Part shown: piece after piece, positions 43,994 through 52,151 of the stretch
How positions within the stretch are numbered: the stretch's first letter is position 1
Layout: each line of letters opens with the position of its first letter
DNA from: Patulibacter sp. SYSU D01012
GTDB lineage: Bacteria; Actinomycetota; Thermoleophilia; Solirubrobacterales; Solirubrobacteraceae
DNA length: 64,000 bases
Reading direction: 5' to 3'
Assembly: GCF_017916475.1 (NCBI RefSeq)
Contig: NZ_JAFMTB010000002.1
Span: 496,001 to 560,000 of the forward strand
Translations under genes and position numbers: made by a program
Notes under the pieces: model-generated
Told to the model about the DNA's origin: nothing
The model's input: only the letters and a program-made list of their open reading frames with translations
The model's database searches: none

Positions 43994-44515
43994 TCCGCGT
44001 GCGTCGGCGGAGACGGCTACATCCTCGCGGCGTTCGACGGTGCCGAATGGGCGCCCGTTACGTCCGATGCGAACGACGGCCAGGGAAGTTGCGCGCACGT
44101 AGACGCCCCGGCCAAGGTCGCACTGGACTTCCAGTTGTGCCGGCCCGCCGTCGCGCCGGCGAAGACGACCATCACGTGCTGGGCGTACAGCAAGAAGGGG
44201 AAGGCCCTACGGCGGGTGCACTCCAAGCCCCGGAACTGCCTCACGTTCGCCGCCGAACAGTCCCTGGCCGAAGCCTCGGACCTGCGTCGGCTCAGGTGGA
44301 AGAACTGGGGAAAGACCGTCGCCACCGCCACCGGCAGGTCCCGAGCCATCCACGCCGAGCGCAGCTCCAGCGGTAAGTAATACTTCCCCCAGACGCACGT
44401 GACCGTCCGTGCCTCAGACCCCTCCGAGTACAACGGCCGCCGCTACTACCGGACGCTCAAGCTCAAGACGAAGTACGGACGCGGCACAGCTGAACTCTCC
44501 GGGCCAACGGACTAG
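43994..44515 (+). pseudogene. Secreted-protein remnant with an in-frame stop
   Basis: One reading frame encodes a Cys- and Trp-containing beta-type protein (FQLCRPAVAPAKTTITCWAY, NCLTFAAEQSLAEASDLRRL, then WKNWGKTVATATG). It is interrupted by TAA at 44378-44380 and then goes on in the same frame (YFPQTHVTVRASDPSEYNGRRYY and KLKTKYGRG) to TAG 44515. The continuation is clearly homologous in style to small secreted proteins of related actinobacteria that end in such a Tyr/Arg-rich strand. No signal peptide or good start is found at the 5' end, so the gene has lost both its start and its continuity. Confidence 0.6.
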
Positions 44516-44563
44516 CAAGCTCGCCTCAACCACGGGCTTGGGCGGACGCCGTATGCTCCGCGC

Positions 44564-44848
44564 ATGGCCGTACCCCCGTTCGGAAACTTCTACGTCGATG
44601 ACAGCGAACTCTACGCAGAGGTCCTCCCCACTAAGGGCGCTTCCGGTTGGCACGGGAAGGTCGCCGCCGAGGACGTGCCCAAGTGGAACGCGGTCGACGA
44701 CCACGACGGAAGACTCGTCGTCGGAGAAGTGAACGAGCCCTTCCCCGTTCCCTCACCGAACTGGTCCGTCACGGTAGAGAACGGACTGCTCATCGACGCG
44801 CCCCAAGACTTTGTCGGGGTGGACTACGTCGACATTGCCGAGCAATAG
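44564..44848 (+). CDS. Hypothetical acidic protein, 94 aa
   Basis: A 94-aa acidic protein (FGNFYVDDSELYAEVLPTKG, then NEPFPVPSPNWSVTVENGLL and DFVGVDYVDIAEQ) with beta-strand character and no membrane segment. No family recognised. TATGCT lies seven bases before the ATG, so leaderless expression is likely. It is the last gene before the right island end. Confidence 0.6.
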   Translation: MAVPPFGNFYVDDSELYAEVLPTKGASGWHGKVAAEDVPKWNAVDDHDGRLVVGEVNEPFPVPSPNWSVTVENGLLIDAPQDFVGVDYVDIAEQ

Positions 44849-44886
44849 AACGGAGCCACCGCGACTGGTCGTCCGACACGGCCACA

Positions 44887-44914
44887 GAAAGGAACCAGGG
44901 GTAAGGAACCAGCG
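44887..44914. repeat. Right terminal repeats of the island (two copies)
   Basis: GAAAGGAACCAG (44887-44898) and AAGGAACCAGCG (44903-44914) are two direct copies of the inverted left-end sequence, 15 bases apart start to start. The outer one ends five bases before the right GTGGGC. Two binding-site-like copies at one end and one at the other recall the asymmetric ends of some transposons. Confidence 0.6.
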
Positions 44915-44925
44915 CACCGGTGGGC

Positions 44926-45757
44926 CGGGGCGCGCAGCTACGGGCGGCGCGGCAACCGGGCCACGTACGCGGCGGACGAGGCGTTGGCGACCGTCCTGCT
45001 CCGTCGGCCCGTCACGGCGTGCCGCGCCGACGTCCTGGGCCTGCCGCCCCAGCGGGTGCGCGCCGCGCGGGCGCAGCGGCGGGTCCGCGCGGGTGCCGTC
45101 GTCGGCGTCAGCCCGCACGTCGTCCCCCGGCCCCGGGACTGGCCGGAGCGGGCGGTCCTGACCGGGTGGTGGTGGGACGCCCCGCCCGCCGCGGGGCCGC
45201 CGCCCCTGGACCCCACGCTCGAGGCGTTCCTGGCCGCCGGGCCGCCGCCCGTGCTCGTCGGGCTGGGATCGATGCCCGTCCGCGACCCCGCCGCCACGAC
45301 GCGCGTCCTCGTCGCGGCGGCCCGCGACGTGGGGGTGCGCCTGGTGCTGCAGCGCGGCTGGGCCGGACTGGGCGCCAACGTGGAGGACGGCCCGGACGTG
45401 CACGTGGCCGGCGACGTGCCGCACGACGCGCTGCTGCCCCGGGTGCGCGCGGTGGTGCACCACGGCGGCGCCGGCACGACGGGCCGCGGCCTGCGGCACG
45501 GCCGCCCCACGCTCGTCCTGCCGGTGCTCGCCGACCAGTTCTTCTGGGGGCACCGCCTGGCCGCGCTGGGGGTCGGCCCGCCCGCGCTCCCGCTCGCGCG
45601 GCTGCGGCGCGACGCGCTGGCGCGCCGCCTGCGCCGGCTGGTCGGCGATCCGTCCCACGGGGAGCGGGCTCGCGCGGTCGCCGCCCGCCTGGCGACCGAG
45701 GACGGCGCCGCCGCCGCGGCCGACCGCGTCGCGGCCTGGGCCGACCGGCTCAGCTGA
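44926..45757 (+). pseudogene. UGT-type glycosyltransferase, 3' part
   Basis: The C-terminal two thirds of the interrupted glycosyltransferase. It reads GARSYGRRGNRATYAADEAL, then CRADVLGLPP, the donor domain start PVLVGLGSMPV, and the UGT signature HVAGDVPHDALLPRVRAVVHHGGAGTTGRGLRHGRPTLVLP ending in ADQFFWGHRL. The His-Gly-Gly-Ala-Gly-Thr and Asp-Gln pair bind the nucleotide sugar. TTG 44984 could start a short fragment, but without the acceptor domain it would be inactive. The stop overlaps the end of the converging PAP2 gene by 8 bases. Confidence 0.85.
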
Positions 45758-46289
45758 CGGCGGCGGCGTCGCCGCCGCGGGCGCGGACCGGCGGCCGGCG
45801 GCGGTCCCAGGCGGCCACGGCCATCGTGGCCGCGGTCACCCAGATGCCGGCGCAGAGGTAGCCGCCCGCGACGTCCGTCGGGTAGTGGCTGCCGGTGACG
45901 ACCATGCCGATCCCGACGGCGAGGGCGCCGACCGCGCCGGCCAGGGCGACCGGTCCCCGCCACCGTCGCGGGGCGAGCAGCACGGCGAGGAGCGCCGCCG
46001 TCATCGCCGCGGTCGAGTGCCCGGACGGCCACGCGGCGTCGCCGATCAGCCGGCCGGCGGGCACGCCCGGGCGCGGCGCGGCGAGGAGCTGCTTGAGCGC
46101 CTGGGCGCACAGCTCGCTGCCGAGCATGGTCACGGGGACGGCGAGCGCCCAGCGCGGGCGTCGGCGCGCCACCGCGACGAGCACGAGCGCCACGCAGAGC
46201 AGGGCGTACGAGGCCGGCTCGCCCAGCCGCGTCACGGCGAGCCAGGCGCCGCCGTCCGGGGCGGGGTCCAGCGCGCCGAGCGCCCGCAT
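45750..46289 (-). CDS. PAP2-superfamily membrane phosphatase
   Basis: A 179-aa frame from ATG 46289 with four hydrophobic segments and the PAP2 active-site motifs: KQLLAAPRPG (K-x6-RP, about 66-75), WPSGHST (PSGH, about 87-93) and GSHYPTDVAGG (SR/H-x5-H-x3-D variant, about 132-142). Such enzymes remove phosphate from lipid or isoprenoid phosphates at the outer membrane face. The frame is open another 80 codons upstream and encodes a further transmembrane helix (LGVVLAALLAGFLALGLLL) expected for the family, yet has no ATG, GTG or TTG. The true start may be a rare codon such as CTG near 46531, or an error hides it. Confidence 0.8.
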   Translation of the reverse strand: MRALGALDPAPDGGAWLAVTRLGEPASYALLCVALVLVAVARRRPRWALAVPVTMLGSELCAQALKQLLAAPRPGVPAGRLIGDAAWPSGHSTAAMTAALLAVLLAPRRWRGPVALAGAVGALAVGIGMVVTGSHYPTDVAGGYLCAGIWVTAATMAVAAWDRRRPPVRARGGDAAAVS

Positions 46290-46528
46290 CGCGCGGTCGT
46301 CGAGGACGTCGCCCGCGTGGCTCGGCCGCAGGAGCAGGCCGAGGGCGAGGAACCCCGCCAGGAGGGCGGCGAGGACGACGCCGAGCCGGCGGGGCGGTCC
46401 CCCGGACGCGTGGGCGCCGGCGTCGACCGGGGCCCCGGTCGCCTCGTCGGCGACCGCGTCCCCGCGAACGCCGGCGTGCGCCCCCGCGGCGCGGCGGGGG
46501 CGGGGACGCCCGGGTGCGGCGGGGTCCC

Positions 46529-47062
46529 TCAGGCGGAGGTCTCCGTGGCCGGCTGGACCTTCGCCCCCTTCGGCGGCTTCATCCCGAGCAGCTTATAGGC
46601 GCGCACGTTGTCCTTCGCGGCGTCCGCGAACTCCTCCAGCGCGTCCTCGAGGCGCTTCTGGTCCTCGGGCGACGCCTGCGCCTCGCCGTTGTTCGGCGTG
46701 CGGGCGAGGACCTCGGCCATCGTGCGCAGCGTCTCCTGCAGCGTCGTGATCGACGAGATCATCAGCGTGCGGGCCTTGCGGCCCTTCGCCGTCGAGGCGC
46801 GCTCCTTGCGGATGCCCTTGCGGTAGTCGGTCAGGACGCCGTTGACCTGCTCGACGAACGTCGCGTAGTCGGCGGCGAAGGTAGGGCTGTCCTGCGCCGG
46901 CTCCTCGATCTTCTTCAGCGCCTTGTCGGACGCGCGGTCCTGCTTCTTGATGGCGGCGCGCAGCGTGGCGTCGCTCGCGCCGGCGGGCGCGACGGTGGTG
47001 CCGCCGACGGCCAGGGCGGCGAGCAGCGCCACGACGAGGCGAGCGAGACGGGGACGTGACAT
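46529..47062 (-). CDS. Secreted helical protein, 177 aa
   Basis: A 177-aa protein with a Sec signal peptide (to about residue 31, AGASDA) and a mature part of charged amphipathic helices rich in Lys, Glu and Ala, with no Cys. No family recognised. It could be a cell-wall or adhesin-type helical bundle. AGGAG lies seven bases before the ATG. On the same strand and just upstream of the PAP2 frame. Confidence 0.7.
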   Translation of the reverse strand: MSRPRLARLVVALLAALAVGGTTVAPAGASDATLRAAIKKQDRASDKALKKIEEPAQDSPTFAADYATFVEQVNGVLTDYRKGIRKERASTAKGRKARTLMISSITTLQETLRTMAEVLARTPNNGEAQASPEDQKRLEDALEEFADAAKDNVRAYKLLGMKPPKGAKVQPATETSA

Positions 47063-47216
47063 GGACGTTCTCCTGTGGTGGGACGGGGTGTGGCGCCGGC
47101 CCGTGCCGAGCGCCGGGGCGCCGAACCCGCGGCCCGGCGCCACCCCCCACGTCCCCGATCGCGTCGCGCGTAAACGACGCCGCGACGAACGTCCAGGCGA
47201 GCGCCTGGCCGCCGGC

Positions 47217-47495
47217 TCAGCCCCCGGCCGGCTGACCGCCGCGCCCCGTCTTGTCCTGCAGCTCGTCGATGAGCTTCGAGGCGTCGGCCTTCGTCAGGTT
47301 CTCCGGCACCTCGACGCCGGCCTCCTGCGCGAGCGTCGACACGTACGAGAGCTGCGGGCCGGTCGCCGGCTCGCCGCCGGTCGCCCACTGGTCGGGATCC
47401 TTCTCGGGGGTGCGCTGCGGCGCCTGGTCCGTGGGCCCCTGCTCGGGGCCGGGGGCGCCGGTCGGGTCCTGGGCGTCGGGCGTGGACTGCGTCAT
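47217..47495 (-). CDS. DUF3072 domain protein
   Basis: A 92-aa protein: a disordered Pro/Gln/Asp-rich start followed by the DUF3072 segment (about 38-88), with DPDQWATGGEPATGPQLSYV, STLAQEAGVEVPENLTKADASKLIDEL and QDKTGRG. The family is common in actinobacteria and proteobacteria and has no known function. ATG 47495 is chosen over upstream possibilities because family members begin a short distance before the DP-W-TGxEP motif. Confidence 0.82.
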   Translation of the reverse strand: MTQSTPDAQDPTGAPGPEQGPTDQAPQRTPEKDPDQWATGGEPATGPQLSYVSTLAQEAGVEVPENLTKADASKLIDELQDKTGRGGQPAGG

Positions 47496-47539
47496 GCCGT
47501 CCGGGTACCCCACCCCCCGCGCGGGCAACCGCCGGCGGC

Positions 47540-47725
47540 TCAGAGCACGAGCGCGATCAGCCCCATCACGACGAGCGCGCCGCCCACGACCTTCGGCGCC
47601 ACCTGCGGCTGCTCGTGACGGCCCCCCGTCCGCCCCCAGCGCACCCGCCGCGACCAGCCCGCGAAGCCGAGGCCGTCCGCGAGCAGCAGCAGGCCGACGA
47701 CGATGAGGATCACGGGGACGACCAC
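47540..47725 (-). CDS. Small two-helix membrane protein, 61 aa
   Basis: A 61-aa protein with hydrophobic segments at both ends (VVPVILIVVGLLLLADGLGF and GGALVVMGLIALVL) and a basic Arg/Gly loop between them. No family recognised. It lies immediately downstream of the tRNA-Glu terminator on the same strand. Confidence 0.55.
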   Translation of the reverse strand: MVVPVILIVVGLLLLADGLGFAGWSRRVRWGRTGGRHEQPQVAPKVVGGALVVMGLIALVL

Positions 47726-47753
47726 GCCGGCAGCGTAGCGCTCCCGGAACGAC

Positions 47754-47779
47754 GAAAGCCCCGCAGCTGCGGGGCTTTC
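47754..47779 (-). terminator. Terminator of tRNA-Glu
   Basis: A perfect 26-base palindrome, GAAAGCCCCGCAG / CTGCGGGGCTTTC, seven bases after the tRNA end on the minus strand. Confidence 0.85.
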
Positions 47780-47785
47780 AGAGGT

Positions 47786-47856
47786 ACCGCTACGGGGATT
47801 CGAACCCCGGTTTCCGCCGTGAGAGGGCGGCGTCCTAGTCCCCTAGACGATAGCGG
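47786..47856 (-). tRNA. tRNA-Glu (anticodon CTC)
   Basis: On the minus strand the cloverleaf reads: acceptor CCGCTAT pairing with GTAGCGG, D-arm around CGTCTAGGGGACTAGGAC, anticodon stem-loop GCCGCC-CTCTCAC-GGCGG with CTC, and T-arm CCGGGG-TTCGAAT-CCCCG. The 3' CCA is not encoded. Confidence 0.92.
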
Positions 47857-48028
47857 CTCGGGGGTCGCGCCTGACTGCTGCGCGGTACGGAGTTATAGCA
47901 GGCCCCTCGCGCGGCGCGTCGTCCCCCTCCCCCGTCCCGGACGACCGTCCGACCGACGGGGACCGCACCGCGCGCCGGAACGCGCTGCGCTATTGTCCTC
48001 GCTCGCGGCAGAGGCCGCGAGACGCCGC

Positions 48029-48114
<86 letters not shown>

Positions 48115-48118
48115 CTGC

Positions 48119-48148
48119 ACGAAGGCCCCGCTCCGGCGGGGCCTTCGT
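48119..48148 (+). terminator. Terminator of tRNA-Leu
   Basis: Perfect 13-base arms ACGAAGGCCCCGC / GCGGGGCCTTCGT with a TCCG loop, six bases after the tRNA and ahead of the converging hydrolase gene. Confidence 0.85.
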
Positions 48149-48158
48149 CGTTCCGGGG

Positions 48159-50177
48159 TCAGGGCGCCGGCAGCTCCAGCGTCGCGCCGCCGACGCGCGC
48201 CGTGGCCGTCGGCCGGCCGACGTTCCACGCCACGCGCACGCGCACGGGGCGGCCGCCGGGCACGCGGACGGTGAGGGCTCCCCGCACCGCGCCGGAGGCC
48301 GGCTCCCACGTGCCGGTGCCGTCGACCGGGGCGTCCGCGACCAGGCGGGCGCCGTCGAACGTCAGGCGCACGCGCTCCTCCCCCGCCGCCCGCACGGTGC
48401 CGCCGCGCAGGGCCGGGGTGGACGCCGCGCCCTCGGAGTAGCGGTAGCGGACGGTCGCGTCCCCCAGCACGCCGGCGGCGACCGTCGCCGCGCGGCGGGC
48501 CGTCTCGTCCCCGGTCCCCGTCGCCGGCGCGACGTCGGCGAACCGCCGCGGGTACGCGCCGGGCGTGTGGATCGGCTCGGTCGCGGGGGCGCACGAGGCG
48601 TCCAGGCGCTCGAGGGCGTCGGGCCGGCGGACGAACGCCCGCACCAGGCGCGCGGCGCACGCGGCGGCCGACGGCGTGACGTCGTTGCCCAGCGCCGGGA
48701 CGTGGACCCCGTTGTGGACGGGGACGACCCGGTGACGGACGGCGACGCGCGCGGCGAACGCCTGCGCGTCGGCGACCGGCGTCAGCGAGTCGAGGTCGCC
48801 GCCGAGGACGAGCAGCGGCACGTCGGCCGGGAGCGGCACGTCCGGCGTGCCGACGACCGGGTCGCGGCGCACGGGCGCGGGCCAGGAGAGGCAGCCGTCG
48901 AACGGCTGGGAGTAGCCGCTGATCGCCGTCCACTCGCCGACGGCGAACGGGGCGAAGCGCGCGTCGCCGGCGGCGGCCTTCGCCGCGGCGAGCTGACGGC
49001 GCCGCTGCGCCGGGGTCGCCCGCATGTCGAAGAGCTGCGGGTAGTCGGTGCACGCCGTCGCCCAGTACAGGCCGTACGAGAAGTAGCTGGCGGGCACGGC
49101 GCCGTGGTCGTAGGCGCGCGCCTGGACGGCCAGGCGCAGCAGCGGCGCGGCGTCACCGGCCAGCGCGGCGCGGACGGCGGCGTCGAGCTCGCGCAGGATG
49201 AGCGCGTCCGAGCCGGCGTCCTGCATCAGGTCGGCGAGCTGGCGCGGCCCGACGGTCGCCCGCACGCGCGTGCCGTCGGCGGCGCGCGTCGTGCCGCGCA
49301 GCGGCGCGGTGCGCGTCCGGGCGACGAGGGCGGCGAGCCGGGCGGACGCGGTCCCGCCGCCGGCCGCGTCGGTGCAGGCGACGCTGCGGGCGCACACGCG
49401 GTCGAGCGCCGTCAGGCCGCTGGTGACCGAGGAGGCGTAGAACGGGTCCAGGTCGCGCACCGGGTAGGCCGAGTCGAGCACGACGGAGTGCAGGCGCTCG
49501 CGGTGGCGCGAGACGAACGACTGCACGAAGAACGTGCCGTACGAGTCGCCGTACAGGTCGATCGACCGGCGGCGCAGGTGGCCCAGCACGGCGTCCAGGT
49601 CGTCGGTGGCGAGCTTCGTGGAGAACAGGTCCGAGGCGTGCAGGCGGCCGCCGCGCCCGTCCGGGTACGCGCGGTTCAGCGCGCGGCCGCAGCGGGCGAC
49701 GCGGCGGGCGAACGCCGATCCGGACTGGCGGCCGCCGGCGCCCTGCAGGGCGCGGCAGTCGATCAGGCCCGAGCTGCCGGTGCCGCGCATGTCGACCAGG
49801 AGCAGGTCGCGGCGACGCAGCAGCGGGCCGTACATCGCGCGGTACTCGGCGCTCGTGCCGGTCGCCGGGTAGCCGGGGCCGCCCTCCATCGCCACGAGCG
49901 TCGGGTGCCCGGCCGCGCCCTTCGCGGCGGGGTACCAGCGGAAGCCCACCGGGATCGTCGCGCCCCGCGGACGCGACGGGTCGAGCGGCCGGCGCAGCGT
50001 GCCGCACCATCCCGCCGGGTCGGCGTGGCAGCGGTGCAGGGTGGCGGCGCCGACGCGCAGGCGGTCGGGGGCGGCCGACGCCGCGGCCGGGGCGAGCGCC
50101 CCGGCGAGCAGGGCGAGCAGCACGGCGAGGAGCGCGGCCCCCGGGCGGGAGCGAACGGTTGGTCGATGCGTGGACAC
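48159..50177 (-). CDS. Secreted TAP-like alpha/beta-hydrolase (S33 type)
   Basis: A 672-aa exported enzyme. The signal peptide spans about residues 1-35 (APAAASA). The alpha/beta-hydrolase core has LVAMEGGPGYPATG (oxyanion loop), LLLVDMRGTGSSG, the nucleophile in DLYGDSYGTFF (G-D-S-Y-G), Asp in LLVLGGDLDSLTPV and the His in PVHNGVHVPALG, with a TAP-type C-terminal domain. An additional 150-residue beta-rich end is unusual. Such enzymes cleave tripeptides or esters outside the cell. Four Cys pairs fit an extracellular site. GTG 50177 gives the signal peptide. It is transcribed alone, ending in the tRNA-Leu terminator shared from the other side. Confidence 0.85.
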   Translation of the reverse strand: MSTHRPTVRSRPGAALLAVLLALLAGALAPAAASAAPDRLRVGAATLHRCHADPAGWCGTLRRPLDPSRPRGATIPVGFRWYPAAKGAAGHPTLVAMEGGPGYPATGTSAEYRAMYGPLLRRRDLLLVDMRGTGSSGLIDCRALQGAGGRQSGSAFARRVARCGRALNRAYPDGRGGRLHASDLFSTKLATDDLDAVLGHLRRRSIDLYGDSYGTFFVQSFVSRHRERLHSVVLDSAYPVRDLDPFYASSVTSGLTALDRVCARSVACTDAAGGGTASARLAALVARTRTAPLRGTTRAADGTRVRATVGPRQLADLMQDAGSDALILRELDAAVRAALAGDAAPLLRLAVQARAYDHGAVPASYFSYGLYWATACTDYPQLFDMRATPAQRRRQLAAAKAAAGDARFAPFAVGEWTAISGYSQPFDGCLSWPAPVRRDPVVGTPDVPLPADVPLLVLGGDLDSLTPVADAQAFAARVAVRHRVVPVHNGVHVPALGNDVTPSAAACAARLVRAFVRRPDALERLDASCAPATEPIHTPGAYPRRFADVAPATGTGDETARRAATVAAGVLGDATVRYRYSEGAASTPALRGGTVRAAGEERVRLTFDGARLVADAPVDGTGTWEPASGAVRGALTVRVPGGRPVRVRVAWNVGRPTATARVGGATLELPAP

Positions 50178-50382
50178 GTGCCCATCCTGCTCGCTCGCGT
50201 GGGCGCCGCGCCAGGGGGCAGGGCGTCGGCCCCTCCGGCCGGCGGGACGACGCAGCGTCCCCCCGTGCCGGCAGCACCGCGGCAACCGGTCGGTCGTGCG
50301 GTTGCGGGCGTCGGCGACGCGAGTACGGTCGAGGGACAGGTGACCGCTCGGCCACCGTCGTCCCGCCCCGAGGAGCACCGAC

Positions 50383-50967
50383 GTGTCCACCGATCAGGAC
50401 CCCACCGATCCCACCGCCCCCGCCGGCCGGTCGCCGACCGCCGGCGACGGCGCCGGACCGCCCGCGGGCGACGCCGGCCGCCCGGCCGCCCCGCCGGATG
50501 CCGGCGGACCGCCGGCCGCGCCGGGCGGACGCACCACCGTCGGCACGTACGACGACTACGCCGACGCCGTCCGGGCCGTCGACTGGCTGTCCGACGAGGG
50601 CTTCCCCGTCGAGCGCGCGGCGATCGTCGGCACCGGCCTGCGGACGGTGGAGCAGATCACGGGCCGCGTCACGACCGGGGGCGCCGCCGGCCAGGGTGCG
50701 GCGCAGGGCGCCGTCATCGGCCTGGTCTTCGCGCTGCTCTTCGGCATCTTCTTCACCGGACCCGGCTTCCTGGGCCTGCTCCTGTACGCCGTGCTGCTGG
50801 CGGCGCTGCTCGGCGCCGCGCTCGCGGCGATCGCCCACGCGGCCACCGGCGGGACCCGCGACTTCGGGTCGGTCGGGGGGATGACCGCCGAGCGCTACGA
50901 GGTGGTCGTGGACCACGACGTCGCGGCGCGCGCGACGGAGCTGCTCTCGCGCGCGCCCGCGCGCTGA
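50383..50967 (+). CDS. General-stress-protein-17M-like membrane protein
   Basis: A 194-aa protein: a disordered Pro/Gly/Ala-rich N-terminus (1-50), a small alpha/beta domain (about 52-95) with GTYDDYADAVRAVDWLSDEGFPVERAAIVG that matches the GSP17M/YflT family, a Gly-rich then hydrophobic double helix (about 105-150), and a short C-terminal piece ending with DVAARATELL. The fold is linked to stress responses, but the biochemical role is unknown. GTG 50383 is preceded by GAGGAG at good spacing. Confidence 0.8.
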   Translation: MSTDQDPTDPTAPAGRSPTAGDGAGPPAGDAGRPAAPPDAGGPPAAPGGRTTVGTYDDYADAVRAVDWLSDEGFPVERAAIVGTGLRTVEQITGRVTTGGAAGQGAAQGAVIGLVFALLFGIFFTGPGFLGLLLYAVLLAALLGAALAAIAHAATGGTRDFGSVGGMTAERYEVVVDHDVAARATELLSRAPAR

Positions 50968-50990
50968 CGCCGACCGCGACCGCCACGCGG

Positions 50991-51018
50991 CCGGGGTGGC
51001 GGCGCGCCGCCACCCCGG
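50991..51018. terminator. Bidirectional palindromic terminator
   Basis: A perfect 28-base palindrome, CCGGGGTGGCGGCG / CGCCGCCACCCCGG, between two converging genes (stops at 50967 and 51025). Confidence 0.75.
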
Positions 51019-52129
51019 GGGGGGTCAGCGGCGCCGCAGCGTCACGACGGTCGTGGTGCGGCGCCCGGCGGCGTCGCGCACCACCACGCGCACCCGGCGC
51101 ACGCGCTGGCGGCGCAGCGCGGCGGCGACCTTCGCCGGCAGCCGCACGCGCACCGTGCCGCGCGCGCCGGTCACGCGGAAGCGGGTCCGCGCGAGCAGCG
51201 CCTTGGCGCGCAGGGTGCGCCCGCCGACGCGGACCTCCCGGTCGGCGCGCACCTCGACGGTCCCGGAGCAGCCGGTCGCGCAGCCGATCGCCAGCGCGAC
51301 CCGGGTGCCACGGAGCGTCGCCGTGCGCGTGGCCGCGGCGCGGGGCACGACGGTCGTCCCGGACGGGGTGGCGGCCGGCCCCGGGGTCGTCGGACCGTCG
51401 CCCACCGTGATGCTCGGGGCGGCCGGGGGATCGGCCGGGGCCTGCTGCACGCGCAGCCCGGCGCTGGCGCTCAGCACCGCCGCCCCGTCCTGCGGCGTGC
51501 TCGTCGTGGCGGCCGCGGTGTTGACCAGGTCCGACGCCGCGCCGCCGTCCGTCAGGCGGTCGCCGAGGCACAGCAGGTACAGCGTGCCGCCCAGGACCCG
51601 GTCGGTCGGGTTGTCGATCGCGAACTTGCGCGTCTTGATCTGCGGCTCGTCGCCGACGGGCAGCAGGCCGTAGTCGAGCCGCCACCCGGCCACGACGCCC
51701 TTCTCCTGCGCGCCGCACTCCAGGCCCAGGTCGGCGACCTGCTGGCCCGGCTGCAGCGTGACGTCGCGCTGCACGACGCGCCACGCCAGCTGGGTGGTGG
51801 TGCCGTCCTTCGGCGCCGTCCGGACGGCGACGCAGCGCACGCCGACGGTCACCGTGGTGGCGTCCTGGTCGACGCGCAGGCCGATCACGCGGCGCGTGGT
51901 GCCGTCGGGGACGGACGAGACGATGCGCGCGCGGCCGGGCGGCACGTCGACGCTGGCGCCGACGGGCACGCGGCCCGTGCCGCAGTCGAAGGCGACGTCG
52001 TAGGGCTGCGGGCGCGCGTCGAGGACGGCCGTCTTCGTGACGGGGTCGCCGGCGAGGACGTCGCGGCCGGTCGTGGTCCGCAGCGGCAGGCAGGCGGCGT
52101 GCAGGCGGCCCTGGGCGCGGCCGGCGCCG

Positions 52130-52151
52130 CGGTTGACGATCGGTTGACGAT
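52130..52151. repeat. Exact 11-bp tandem duplication causing a frameshift
   Basis: CGGTTGACGAT at 52130-52140 is repeated directly at 52141-52151 within the surface-protein gene. The 11 extra bases shift the frame, and one copy restores it. Confidence 0.9.

Larger units (their letters stand above)
29754..44925. mobile_element. 15-kb genomic island inserted in a glycosyltransferase gene
   Basis: Between the two halves of the glycosyltransferase lies about 15.16 kb of DNA with visibly lower GC and more A/T third positions than its surroundings. It is flanked by the direct repeat GTGGGC (29754-29759 and 44920-44925). Near the ends lies the inverted repeat CGCTGGTTCCTT / AAGGAACCAGCG. Cargo: two KAP NTPases, Ser/Thr kinase, HEPN-like protein, AlbA_2 remnant, M50-type protease, sigma-like protein and small proteins. 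No transposase, integrase, relicase or phage structural gene is seen, so it was probably mobilised in trans or has lost its mobility gene. A further GTGGGC at 29775-29780 also gives an in-frame join, leaving the left boundary uncertain by 21 bases. Confidence 0.85.

Noticed and set aside
29761-44914. GCAC as a 4-bp target duplication with the inverted repeats exactly at the ends
   Set aside because: GCAC does flank both inverted repeats, but joining there puts the two glycosyltransferase halves out of frame, whereas GTGGGC restores it. It stays possible only if the gene was already broken.
29754-44925. Prophage as the explanation of the island
   Set aside because: No integrase, portal, capsid, terminase, tail or lysis gene is seen, and insertion is inside a protein gene with a short direct repeat, not at a tRNA.
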